A stretch of DNA of 64,000 nucleotides from an uncultured Clostridia bacterium (lineage in GTDB: Bacteria; Bacillota; Clostridia; UBA1381): NCBI GenBank assembly GCA_934486735.1, contig CAKSQL010000013.1, positions 1 through 64,000 of the forward strand, read 5' to 3'. Numbering within the stretch: the stretch's first letter is position 1; each line of letters opens with the position of its first letter. The notes beneath the pieces are model-generated. The model was given only the letters and a program-made list of their open reading frames with translations. It did not search any database and had not been told where the DNA came from. Of this stretch, positions 17,294 through 25,287 are shown in pieces. Position numbers and translations under genes: made by a program.

Positions 17294-17989
17294 TTATTCT
17301 TTAATTTTCGCTCCGCACATCACTATCGCCCTGTCGCAGAGCACATCCAACGCATCGGTGTAAAAATCACCCACGCCGCTGTCCTTTGCATAACACGACA
17401 GTTCGGTACATGCGAGAATCGCCGCATCGCAGCCGTTTTCCTTCAAATGCGCGTCAATCCTTGCAAAATCCTCGTCACTGCCCGGCAGACCTTTTTTTAT
17501 CTGCTCGTATATAATCCTCATCACAAGCTCCTGGTGTTCGCGGTCGGGGGTGAAACATTCGACGCCTGCCGCCTCGCATTCTCTTTTGTATATCCCTGCA
17601 AAAACAGTGCCGTCGGTCGCGAGTATGCCTATTTTTTTCGGATTTTTCTTTTTCACCTGCATAACCGTCTCACGAACCATATTTATAATCGGGACGGCGG
17701 TTTTTTCCTGGAGCGTCTGCCAAAAATAGTGCGATGTGTTGCAGGGAATCGCGATTGCCGAGACCCCGTTTTTCTCCAAAAATTTAACGTCCTCCGAAAG
17801 CAGTCTCTCCACCTCGGCGGTTTTTCCCGAGCGAATCGCGGCGGTGCGGTCGGGCATACTTGCATGGCTGAGTATTATCATATCGATATGCTCCTGGTCG
17901 CATGCCGCATCGGTGCGTTCCGTAATTCTTTTGTATAAAAGCTGGGTTGCGAGCGGTCCCATGCCGCCTATTATACCCAATTTATTCAT
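17294..17989 (-). CDS. Aspartate/glutamate racemase family protein
   Basis: A protein of about 231 residues of the cofactor-independent Asp/Glu/hydantoin racemase family (RacX/YgeA-like). The N-terminus GIIGGMGPLAT is typical. The two catalytic cysteines are both present, in AIPCNTSHYF and ILACTELSC. It would interconvert L- and D-forms of aspartate, glutamate or another amino acid. The ATG at 17989 has GGAG 7 bases upstream; a longer in-frame start at 18022 lacks a site. It is first in the racemase, MurE-ArgB, CHR-pair gene string and could feed a D-amino acid to the ligase. Confidence 0.9.
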   Translation of the reverse strand: MNKLGIIGGMGPLATQLLYKRITERTDAACDQEHIDMIILSHASMPDRTAAIRSGKTAEVERLLSEDVKFLEKNGVSAIAIPCNTSHYFWQTLQEKTAVPIINMVRETVMQVKKKNPKKIGILATDGTVFAGIYKRECEAAGVECFTPDREHQELVMRIIYEQIKKGLPGSDEDFARIDAHLKENGCDAAILACTELSCYAKDSGVGDFYTDALDVLCDRAIVMCGAKIKE

Positions 17990-18133
17990 AAAAATCTCCA
18001 TTCTGCCGCCATACGCCGGCACAAATATTAATTTAAACTTCTCTTATCCGTATGGCAAAGAATGATAAGAGATTATTGGCATGTGCGTTTCTGAACAAAG
18101 TGAGGAAAATTTCGCACGGGCAATCCAATCCTA

Positions 18134-18160
18134 ATAACGTGAAAGCAACTTTCACGTTAT
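18134..18160. terminator. Perfect hairpin upstream of the racemase gene
   Basis: A 12-bp perfect stem ATAACGTGAAAG / CTTTCACGTTAT with a 3-nt loop. It lies in the roughly 325-bp stretch between the racemase start and the trpB2 promoter, which otherwise holds no gene. It may be a leader hairpin or operator for the minus-strand operon. Confidence 0.45.
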
Positions 18161-18314
18161 CTCTCTCCGTTTATTTTTATATGTTGTGAATTGCTCCGCC
18201 GAGCGGCGGAACGGAAATTATTATCCAACCATTTTATTATACACCATACTGTCCGATTTTGCAATATATTTCAAATTTTTATTACGAAAATGAAAAAATT
18301 TTTTAAAAAAAGTA

Positions 18315-18343
18315 TTGACATTTATTTTTTCATATGCTATAAT
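18315..18343 (+). promoter_or_regulatory. Perfect consensus promoter of trpB2
   Basis: TTGACA (18315-18320), a 17-bp spacer and TATAAT (18338-18343), with an extended -10 TG at 18335-18336. The start site would be near 18350, just at the beginning of the NAG-repeat leader. Confidence 0.9.
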
Positions 18344-18348
18344 GATGT

Positions 18349-18467
18349 CAGATGAGGTTAGAGAATAGATTAGAACAGATGAGATGAGAACAGGTGCAAT
18401 ATTTATATATTGCCGTATCTTAATATACTTGTAATCTGCTCTGCCGAGATGTCGGCAGATTTTTTTT
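18349..18467 (+). promoter_or_regulatory. TRAP-like tryptophan attenuator leader
   Basis: NAG triplets begin at 18349, 18354, 18359, 18366, 18371, 18376, 18381, 18386 and 18391, separated by 2 nt except for one 4-nt gap. Six are GAG or TAG and three are CAG; an extra out-of-phase GAG is at 18361. This is the layout of a TRAP (MtrB) binding site. Downstream, 18440-18447 and 18452-18459 form an 8-bp hairpin followed by T8, an intrinsic terminator. AGAACAGAT (18372-18380, inside the triplets) can pair 8 of 9 with ATCTGCTCT (18434-18442), which overlaps the left side of the terminator, so it would act as an antiterminator. Bound TRAP would free the terminator when tryptophan is plentiful. Confidence 0.7.
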
Positions 18468-18502
18468 AGCCTCAAATTTTAAAAGAAATGAGGAACAAAA
18501 TC

Positions 18503-19867
18503 ATGAGCAACATCCCCTACAAAATTTATCTCGAAGAAAAGGAAATGCCCAAGGCATGGCACAATGTCCGCGCGGCAATGATAGAAAAGCCCGACCCGTT
18601 CATAAATCCGGGCACAGGCAAGCCATGCACAGCGGACGATTTAAAGCCGGTATTCTGCGATGATTTGATTGCGCAGGAGCTGAACAACACCGATGAATAC
18701 ATACCCATTCCGCAGGAAATTTCAGACTTTTACAAAATGTACCGTCCGTCACCGCTGGTACGTGCGTACAATCTTGAAAAAGCGCTCGGCACTCCGGCAA
18801 AGATATATTACAAATTCGAGGGAACAAACACCTCCGGCTCGCACAAGCTGAACTCAGCTGCGGCGCAGGTTTACTACGCGAAAAAGCAGGGACTGACAAG
18901 TCTCACCACCGAGACCGGTGCAGGTCAATGGGGTACTGCTCTTGCAATGGCATGCGCATTCTACAAAATGAATCTGACGGTCTACATGGTAAAGGTATCG
19001 GCAGAGCAAAAGCCGTACCGAAAAGCGGTAATCGAAACCTACGGCGGCAAGGTTATCCCCTCTCCGTCAAATACAACCGAGGCAGGCAGAAAAATTTTGG
19101 CTGAAAATCCCGGTACCGGCGGCTCTCTCGGCTGCGCAATTTCCGAGGCTATGGAAACCGCGCTCAAAACCGACGGCTGCCGATATGTTCTCGGAAGTGT
19201 ACTTAACCACGTTCTTCTTCATCAGTCTGTAATCGGTGAGGAGACAAAAATTGCATGCGACAAGTACGGAATCGAGCCGGATGTCATCATCGGCTGCGCC
19301 GGCGGCGGCTCCAACCTGGGCGGACTTATTTCTCCGTTCATGGCAGACAAAATCCGCGGCAAGAACAACATCGAATTTATCGCGGTTGAACCTGCGTCCT
19401 GCCCGTCGCTTACCCGAGGAAAATACGCTCTCGACTTCGGAGACACCGGCAAAACAACTCCGCTTATGAGAATGTACACCCTCGGCAGCGGATTTATGCC
19501 CTCACCAAACCATGCAGGCGGTCTGCGCTATCATGGCATGTCGCCGATAGTGTCCAAGCTGTACCACGACGGCTACATCTCGGCACGCTCGGTTGAACAG
19601 ACCAAGGTTTTCGACGCGGCAACATTCTTTGCAAGAACGGAGGGAACTCTGCCCGCGCCCGAATCATCACATGCAATCCGCGCAGCAATGGACGAAGCAA
19701 TCCGCTGCAAGGAAACAGGCGAGGAAAAAACAATCCTGTTCGGTCTGACCGGCACCGGATATTTCGATATGGCTGCATATCAGGCATATCTCAACGGAAC
19801 AATGACCGACTACATCCCCACCGACGAAGAACTTCAAAAGGGTTTTGATTCACTGCCCAAAATCTGA
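18503..19867 (+). CDS. TrpB2-type tryptophan synthase beta subunit-like enzyme
   Basis: A 454-residue PLP enzyme of the TrpB2 (TrpB-like) class, longer than TrpB1. The PLP lysine is in GSHKLNSA (Lys about 115), with TETGAGQWG and the phosphate-binding CAGGGSNLGG motif. It condenses indole with serine to make tryptophan; TrpB2 often acts without TrpA, salvaging indole. The ATG at 18503 is chosen because GAGGA lies 8 bases upstream; the upstream ATG at 18488 overlaps that site. No other trp gene is nearby. The leader suggests tryptophan-dependent attenuation. A terminator follows. Confidence 0.93.
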   Translation: MSNIPYKIYLEEKEMPKAWHNVRAAMIEKPDPFINPGTGKPCTADDLKPVFCDDLIAQELNNTDEYIPIPQEISDFYKMYRPSPLVRAYNLEKALGTPAKIYYKFEGTNTSGSHKLNSAAAQVYYAKKQGLTSLTTETGAGQWGTALAMACAFYKMNLTVYMVKVSAEQKPYRKAVIETYGGKVIPSPSNTTEAGRKILAENPGTGGSLGCAISEAMETALKTDGCRYVLGSVLNHVLLHQSVIGEETKIACDKYGIEPDVIIGCAGGGSNLGGLISPFMADKIRGKNNIEFIAVEPASCPSLTRGKYALDFGDTGKTTPLMRMYTLGSGFMPSPNHAGGLRYHGMSPIVSKLYHDGYISARSVEQTKVFDAATFFARTEGTLPAPESSHAIRAAMDEAIRCKETGEEKTILFGLTGTGYFDMAAYQAYLNGTMTDYIPTDEELQKGFDSLPKI

Positions 19868-19883
19868 TAAATCACTGGATTGG

Positions 19884-19928
19884 AAAAATGCCGTATCCGA
19901 AACACAACTTCGAGGATATGGCATTTTT
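19884..19928 (+). terminator. Terminator of trpB2
   Basis: A 15-bp stem with one mismatch, AAAAATGCCGTATCC / GGATATGGCATTTTT, ending in T6, 17 bases after the stop codon. Confidence 0.85.
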
Positions 19929-20014
19929 TGTATGCTTTATATTCTATAAAATGTATTAATCAATTTCAAAATATATGATTTTGGACATTAAATGTATGAT
20001 TTTGTTAATATACA

Positions 20015-20043
20015 TTGACTTTTTCGACATTGTTATATATAAT
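20015..20043 (+). promoter_or_regulatory. Promoter of the nucleotidyltransferase-kinase operon
   Basis: TTGACT (20015-20020), a 17-bp spacer and TATAAT (20038-20043), about 50 bases before the ATG at 20096. Confidence 0.85.
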
Positions 20044-20095
20044 TAAGATGAAATGATATGGCATAATTGATTTCAACGGAAAGGATTGGTTAAAT

Positions 20096-20926
20096 ATGGG
20101 ACAAAAGACTACTCTTGTTGTCATGGCAGCCGGAATGGGAAGCCGTTTCGGCGGATTGAAGCAGGCGGCAGCTGTCGGACCTAAAGGCGAGATGATTATA
20201 GATTACTCCGTTGCCGACGCAATTGCGGCAGGCTTTTCCAAGGCTGTATTTATAATAAGGAAAGATATCGAAAAAGATTTCCGCGCAGCCTGCGGCAAGC
20301 GTATAGAAAAAATGATCGACACCGAGTATGTTTATCAGGAAATGAATAATCTGCCCAAAGGCTACACCGCACCGCCGACGCGAACAAAGCCCTGGGGAAC
20401 GGGACAAGCGATATTATGCGCCGAAAAAGCAACCGACACGCCCTTTGCGGTCGTAAACGCAGACGATTATTACGGTCCGGGAGCGTTCCGCCAAATACAT
20501 GATTTCCTCGCAAACGAGGACGGAATGGGCATGGTCGGCTACAAGCTCGGGAACACGCTTTCCAAAAACGGGAGCGTTTCGAGAGGAATATGCGAAATTG
20601 ACGGCGGATATTTAAAGAAAATAACCGAGAAAACCGATATTCCTTATGATACCGATATCCCCAAAGATACAATCGTATCGATGAACATGTGGGGCTTGAG
20701 ACCGGATATCTTCCCTATATTAAATTCCGAATTTGAAAGCTTTTTAAAGCTTTATTCAAAGGAAGAAAAAAAGGAATTTTTCCTGCCGTCGGTAATTGAC
20801 GATGAAATAACAAAGAACGGGAAAAAGGTCAGAGTCCTTGTGACCGATGAAGTTTGGCACGGTATAACCTACCGCGAGGATTTGGCAGAGCTTGAACAGG
20901 CTCTGAAAGAAAGGAACGACATTTGA
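20096..20926 (+). CDS. Sugar-1-phosphate nucleotidyltransferase
   Basis: A 276-residue enzyme of the nucleotidyltransferase fold. The nucleotide-binding motif MAAGMGSRFGGLKQ is at residues 9-22 and the metal Asp pair is in NADDYYG. It resembles UTP-glucose-1-phosphate uridylyltransferase-type proteins that occur next to sugar 1-kinases. It lies 1 base from the NahK-like kinase gene, so the pair probably converts a free hexosamine or hexose to its 1-phosphate and then to a nucleotide sugar. Nucleotide and sugar specificity cannot be read from the sequence. An AAAGGA ribosome site precedes the ATG. Confidence 0.85.
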   Translation: MGQKTTLVVMAAGMGSRFGGLKQAAAVGPKGEMIIDYSVADAIAAGFSKAVFIIRKDIEKDFRAACGKRIEKMIDTEYVYQEMNNLPKGYTAPPTRTKPWGTGQAILCAEKATDTPFAVVNADDYYGPGAFRQIHDFLANEDGMGMVGYKLGNTLSKNGSVSRGICEIDGGYLKKITEKTDIPYDTDIPKDTIVSMNMWGLRPDIFPILNSEFESFLKLYSKEEKKEFFLPSVIDDEITKNGKKVRVLVTDEVWHGITYREDLAELEQALKERNDI

Positions 20927-20927
20927 A

Positions 20928-21995
20928 ATGAATTTGGATGAAATTTTAAATCAGTTCGTCATAGACACAAAAATCAAGGAGTACGGGGACGGACACATAA
21001 ACGATACATATTTGTCGGAATCACAGGAATATATCCTGCAAAGAATAAACACCGAGATATTCAAAGATCCGGTAAAGCTTATGGACAACATATCGGCTGT
21101 GACACAATTTTTAAAGGAAAGAATAATCGAAGCCGGCGGAAATGCCGAGCGTGAAACACTTACGGTTATAAATACGAGAAAAGGCGAGAAATTCTTCACC
21201 GCCCCCGACGGCAGAGCCTTCAGAGTGTACAGATTCATCAAAAAATCAAAGACAATTTCAACTGTTACAGACCCCAAGCAAATGTATTACGCAGCAAAAG
21301 GTTTCGGAAGATTTGCAAAAATGCTCAACGACTATCCCGCCGCGGAGCTTAACGAGACTATACCGGATTTTCACAACACTCCGGTAAGGTATGAGGCGCT
21401 CAAGACCGCTATACGCGAGGACCGCGCAGGACGCGCAAAGCTCGTTCAAAAGGAAATCGAGTTTGCTCTCGCAGGTGAAAAATACACCGATGTTGTCACA
21501 AAAGAACTGGCATGCGGAAACCTGCCGACGCGCGTTACCCACAACGACACAAAGATAAACAATGTGCTTTTTGACGAAGTTACCGGCGAGCCGGTATGCG
21601 TAATCGATTTGGACACCGTTATGCCGGGTTCGCTTTTGTACGACTTCGGAGACGCACTCAGAATCGGCGCGGCAACCGCTGCCGAGGACGAGAGAAACCT
21701 CGAAAATGTTTGGTTTGACATGCAGGCATTCAAGAACTTCGCAATCGGCTATTTTGAAGAAATGGGCGACGCAATAACGCAAAGGGAAATCGAGCTTCTG
21801 CCTTTCTCGGCAAAGCTGCTCACTTATGAATGCGGAATGAGATTCCTCACCGACTATTTAAACGGAGATACCTATTTCAAGGTTCACCGCGAGGGACACA
21901 ATCTCGACCGCGCAAGAACTCAGTTCAAGCTCGTCAGCGATATCGAAAACAAAGAAGCTGAAATGCAATGGATAATCAGAGATATTAAAAAATAG
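20928..21995 (+). CDS. NahK-like N-acetylhexosamine 1-kinase (APH family)
   Basis: A 355-residue kinase of the aminoglycoside phosphotransferase fold. The catalytic loop HNDTKINNVLFD and the metal-binding IDLDTVMPGSLLYDFGD match N-acetylhexosamine 1-kinases, which phosphorylate GlcNAc/GalNAc released from host glycans (lacto-N-biose and galacto-N-biose pathways). It is co-transcribed with the nucleotidyltransferase upstream. No lacto-N-biose phosphorylase or GalE is in the window. The assignment to the NahK group is good; the exact sugar is inferred. It ends just before a long inverted repeat at 22002-22162. Confidence 0.82.
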   Translation: MNLDEILNQFVIDTKIKEYGDGHINDTYLSESQEYILQRINTEIFKDPVKLMDNISAVTQFLKERIIEAGGNAERETLTVINTRKGEKFFTAPDGRAFRVYRFIKKSKTISTVTDPKQMYYAAKGFGRFAKMLNDYPAAELNETIPDFHNTPVRYEALKTAIREDRAGRAKLVQKEIEFALAGEKYTDVVTKELACGNLPTRVTHNDTKINNVLFDEVTGEPVCVIDLDTVMPGSLLYDFGDALRIGAATAAEDERNLENVWFDMQAFKNFAIGYFEEMGDAITQREIELLPFSAKLLTYECGMRFLTDYLNGDTYFKVHREGHNLDRARTQFKLVSDIENKEAEMQWIIRDIKK

Positions 21996-22001
21996 AATAT
22001 A

Positions 22002-22162
22002 AAAGGGCGGGGGATGTATTCATCCGCTCCGGCTCGCGATGTGTATCAAAACAATCCATTTTTCCCATATTATTTGGATTGATTATAATTCCACACATAT
22101 ATATAATCCTTTTCTTGCACATCGGACTTTCGGAACGGATAAATACATCCCCCGCCTTTTTT
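22002..22162. repeat. Long nested inverted repeat (bidirectional terminator-like)
   Basis: About 30-nt arms (22002-22031 and 22131-22162, core GCGGGGGATGTATT / AATACATCCCCCGC) pair with few mismatches and end in T6 on the plus strand. Inside is a second pairing (CAATCCA...TGGATTG). It lies between the convergent kinase and spoVAC genes. It may terminate both, but it is unusually large for that and could be a degenerate palindromic element. Confidence 0.65.
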
Positions 22163-22240
22163 GCTGCATTTTTCACAACATAAATATATTTCGGAACAAT
22201 CCCGAGCCGACAATCAAAACTTCCAATCAAAAGTTTTCTA

Positions 22241-22687
22241 TCACAAGCCGAACAGATATATAATAATCCCTGCCGCGACCGATGCCGCAATTCCGTAGAC
22301 AATCACCGGCCCGGCAATCGAAAAAAGCTTGACACCGACGCCAAGCACATACCCCTCGGTCTTTGCTTCAATAGCGGGCGATGCGACGGCATTCGCAAAG
22401 CCGGTAATCGGGACCAAAGTCCCTGCTCCGCCATGCTTGGCTATCTTTCGGTACAGGTCAAGTCCGGTCAGCAGCACACCGATAAAAATCATCGTTACCG
22501 ACACTGCCATGGCGGCAAGCTCTTTTGAAAGCTTCAGCCAAAGATAGAAGTTCAGCACTCCCTGCCCTATTGCGCATATAGCGCCGCCTATCAAAAATGC
22601 CTTTACGCAGTCTATGCACAAATTTGACCGCGGCACTTTCCTTTCGACTTTCTTTTGATATTCCTCTGACGTTACTTTTTTATTCAT
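22241..22687 (-). CDS. spoVAC: Stage V sporulation protein AC
   Basis: A membrane protein of about 148 residues with four or five hydrophobic segments. It matches SpoVAC, a core part of the SpoVA channel that moves dipicolinic acid into the forespore and out during germination and is mechanosensitive in Bacillus. The Lys/Glu-rich N-terminus before LCIDCVKAFLIGGAICAIGQG is typical. The ATG at 22687 is chosen, with AGGAAG upstream. No spoVAD or spoVAE neighbour is visible: the gene is alone, flanked by a DUF5685 gene reading the other way. Confidence 0.93.
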   Translation of the reverse strand: MNKKVTSEEYQKKVERKVPRSNLCIDCVKAFLIGGAICAIGQGVLNFYLWLKLSKELAAMAVSVTMIFIGVLLTGLDLYRKIAKHGGAGTLVPITGFANAVASPAIEAKTEGYVLGVGVKLFSIAGPVIVYGIAASVAAGIIIYLFGL

Positions 22688-22785
22688 GATTACACTTCCT
22701 TTTTGCATCTCTGTTCTTATTATTTAATTTTTTTTTGAAAATATGAACAAAAAATAAATTTTATCATAAATAAAGCATAATATAC

Positions 22786-22814
22786 TTGAAATACGCACCA
22801 AATAGATGTATACT
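22786..22814 (+). promoter_or_regulatory. Promoter of the DUF5685-dnaJ operon
   Basis: TTGAAA (22786-22791), a 17-bp spacer and TATACT (22809-22814), about 39 bases before the ATG at 22853. Confidence 0.8.
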
Positions 22815-22852
22815 ATAATAAGGAAATTATACGATATTAAAAGGAGCTTGCT

Positions 22853-23698
22853 ATGTTTGGGTATATCCGCATATTCAGACAAGGTCTCGATGATGATGAA
22901 TTTTTAAGATTTTCCGCATATTATTGCGGTCTGTGCAAGGAACTGGGGAAAACTTCCGCTGTTTCGCGGCTGGGACTGAGCTATGACATGACCTTTCTTG
23001 CCATATTGATTGCCGCCGTTCTGCCGGAGGAGGACAGCATAATTCCCTGCAGATGCATGCTGCACCCGTTCAAAAAAAAGCACAAAATTTCACCGTCAAA
23101 AGCGCTTTCATATGCCGCCGACATGAGTATTATTCTTGCTTATCGAAAGCTTGAGGACGACCTAAACGACGAAAATTCGATTAAGGCACGTTGCGGAACA
23201 TTGTTTTACGCACCGGCATTCAAAAAAGTGCGAAAGCGATATGCCAAACAGGACGAGAAAATAGCCGCCGAGCTTTCGCGGCTGTCCGAACTTGAAAAAG
23301 CAAATTGCCAAGAACCGGACGAAGTCGCGGACTGCTTTGCCAAGATATGTGAAGTTGTTTTCACACCCGATTTTATCACCGATTCCGACACGCGCAAAAC
23401 GCTCTCATGGCTCGGATACAACATCGGCAGGTGGATATATCTGATTGACGCACTTGACGACCTTGAAAAAGACAAAAAAAGCGGTGCGTACAACCCGATG
23501 TCACATTGCGGCAGTGATGAGCTTTTAACGCTCCATGAGCCTGCTCTCACGCACACGCTTGCGAATATCGCCGCGGCGTATGACCTGCTTGAAGTATACC
23601 GAAACGACAGTATTTTGAAAAATATTCTCTATGCCGGACTCGGCGCAATGCAGACAAAAGTTTTGAACAAACCGGAGGAACAGGATGGATCCATATAA
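22853..23698 (+). CDS. DUF5685 family protein
   Basis: A 281-residue protein with the DUF5685 opening (MFGYIRI, then YYCGLCKELG with a CxxC) and a largely helical body containing DALDDLEKDKKSGAYNP. The Asp-rich helices recall an all-helical, isoprenoid-synthase-like fold, but function is unknown. In Clostridia this family is commonly placed directly before a J-domain gene, as here (14-base overlap with the next gene). Cytoplasmic; no signal peptide. Confidence 0.85.
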   Translation: MFGYIRIFRQGLDDDEFLRFSAYYCGLCKELGKTSAVSRLGLSYDMTFLAILIAAVLPEEDSIIPCRCMLHPFKKKHKISPSKALSYAADMSIILAYRKLEDDLNDENSIKARCGTLFYAPAFKKVRKRYAKQDEKIAAELSRLSELEKANCQEPDEVADCFAKICEVVFTPDFITDSDTRKTLSWLGYNIGRWIYLIDALDDLEKDKKSGAYNPMSHCGSDELLTLHEPALTHTLANIAAAYDLLEVYRNDSILKNILYAGLGAMQTKVLNKPEEQDGSI

Positions 23699-24263
23699 AG
23701 TTCTCGGAGTAAATCCGGGCGATGATGAAGAAACAATAAAAAAAGCATACCGCACACTGGTGAAAAAATATCACCCCGACCGCTACGTAAACACTCCGAT
23801 GGCGGACATGGCGACCGAAAAGCTTAAGGAAATCAACGAAGCTTACGATATGATTACCAACAAAAAGACCGATTCATACACAAGTTCCGGCACATCCGCA
23901 CACGCGGATTACCGCAGCAGCTACTCGGTCAGCTTTGACAGCGTGAGAATGCTGATTCGTCTGCGGCGCTTTGCCGAGGCAGAGGCGATTCTTTCCCAAT
24001 TGCCGCAGAATGCCGAATGGAACTATCTTCTCGGCGTTATCTATATAAACCGCGGCTGGTACTCAAAAGGCAGAGAATATGTCCGAAAAGCAGCCGCGAT
24101 GGATCCTCAAAATGCGGAATATGCCGCAACACTCGGAAGTTTCGACTCGCAGAACAGGAGTTATAGGGAATATCATACGGAGTACACCGATTGCTGCGGT
24201 CCATGCAGTCTGACAAACTGTCTTTGCACCGGGCTTTTGTGCTCAAACTGCTGTTGCTGCTGA
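23685..24263 (+). CDS. J-domain protein with TPR-like region and Cys-rich tail
   Basis: A 192-residue protein. The J domain (residues 1-63) carries the HPD tripeptide in KKYHPDRY, which stimulates DnaK ATPase. Residues 85-155 look like tetratricopeptide-like helices (RRFAEAEAILSQLP and NYLLGVIYINRGWYSKG). The last 25 residues hold nine cysteines, ending CSNCCCC, perhaps a metal site or lipidated tail. It has no Gly/Phe or CxxCxGxG zinc region, so it is a class III co-chaperone. It overlaps the DUF5685 gene and probably acts with it. Confidence 0.88.
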   Translation: MDPYKVLGVNPGDDEETIKKAYRTLVKKYHPDRYVNTPMADMATEKLKEINEAYDMITNKKTDSYTSSGTSAHADYRSSYSVSFDSVRMLIRLRRFAEAEAILSQLPQNAEWNYLLGVIYINRGWYSKGREYVRKAAAMDPQNAEYAATLGSFDSQNRSYREYHTEYTDCCGPCSLTNCLCTGLLCSNCCCC

Positions 24264-24327
24264 TATAATCAAAGCCGCGGTCTGCATTCGGTCAGTCCCG
24301 GTTATATATGAAGAAAGGATTTTTTAA

Positions 24328-25287
24328 ATGAGCAATACAAAAAAAACCTCTATCGGAGGTCAGGCAATAATTGAGGGGGTAATGATGCGCGGCCCGCACA
24401 AAACTGCAATGGCTGTGCGCAAATCCGACGGAGAAATCATTATCGAAACAAACGACAACGGTACAAAAAAGCCGAAAAAAATATGGACGCTGCCAATAAT
24501 CCGCGGGTGTGTCAACTTTGTGGAAAGTCTTATAATCGGCATGAAAGCGCTTATGTTTTCCGCTGACCAAATCGACATTGAGGATGAGGAGGAGACCGAA
24601 AGCAAATTCGACAAATGGCTCGAAGACAAATTCGGAGACAAAATAAAGGACATTGTGATATATTTTTCAATAGCCTTATCCCTGGTTTTGTCCATCGCAA
24701 TGTTCATCATGCTCCCCACCGTAATAACGCGCGGAATAGAGTGGATTTTAAAATCAACGCCCCTTGCCGCCGCTGCCGCAACAAAGCTTTTCACAAGCAT
24801 AACCGAGGGTATTATTAAGCTTGCGATTTTTATAGGCTACCTTGCATTGGTCTCGCAGATGAAGGATATAAAGCGAGTATTTGAATATCATGGCGCGGAG
24901 CATAAAACAATCGCCTGCTACGAGCATGGCGAGGAACTGACCGTTGAAAATATCAAAAAACATTCGCGCTTTCACCCGAGGTGCGGAACAAGCTTTTTGC
25001 TTTTCGTTATGATTGTCAGCATTATTCTCTTTGCGGTTCTGCCCAAAACAGGCGTATTTTTAAGAATGCTTATGCGCCTGCTGCTGCTCCCTGCCGTTGC
25101 CGGGATTTCGTACGAAATAATAAAATTGGCAGGCAGAAGCGACAACAAGGTTGTTCAGCTTTTGTCAAAACCGGGACTTTGGCTGCAAAGGCTCACCACG
25201 CGCGAGCCGGACGCGTCTCAGATTGAAGTTGCAATCAAGTCAATGGAGGCAGTTATTCCCCAAAATTCGGAGGACGATAAATGGTAA
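24328..25287 (+). CDS. DUF1385 (YqhQ-like) membrane protein
   Basis: A 319-residue protein beginning with the DUF1385 signature GGQAIIEGVMMRGP. Membrane segments follow at about residues 115-140, 155-180, 220-240 and 245-265, and the conserved FEYHGAEHKTIACYEHGEEL block is present. YqhQ-like proteins are conserved across Firmicutes; their biochemical role is not established. The gene overlaps prmC by 7 bases, a classic Clostridia arrangement. Confidence 0.92.
   Translation: MSNTKKTSIGGQAIIEGVMMRGPHKTAMAVRKSDGEIIIETNDNGTKKPKKIWTLPIIRGCVNFVESLIIGMKALMFSADQIDIEDEEETESKFDKWLEDKFGDKIKDIVIYFSIALSLVLSIAMFIMLPTVITRGIEWILKSTPLAAAAATKLFTSITEGIIKLAIFIGYLALVSQMKDIKRVFEYHGAEHKTIACYEHGEELTVENIKKHSRFHPRCGTSFLLFVMIVSIILFAVLPKTGVFLRMLMRLLLLPAVAGISYEIIKLAGRSDNKVVQLLSKPGLWLQRLTTREPDASQIEVAIKSMEAVIPQNSEDDKW

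Noticed and set aside
18221..18475. An 84-codon minus-strand frame in the trpB2 leader
   Set aside because: It lies wholly across the promoter, the NAG leader and the terminator, with no ribosome site or family match.
18315..18503. T-box leader for trpB2
   Set aside because: There is no T-box sequence (TGGNACCGCG-like), no specifier-loop layout, and the leader is only about 150 nt. The NAG periodicity fits TRAP-type control better.
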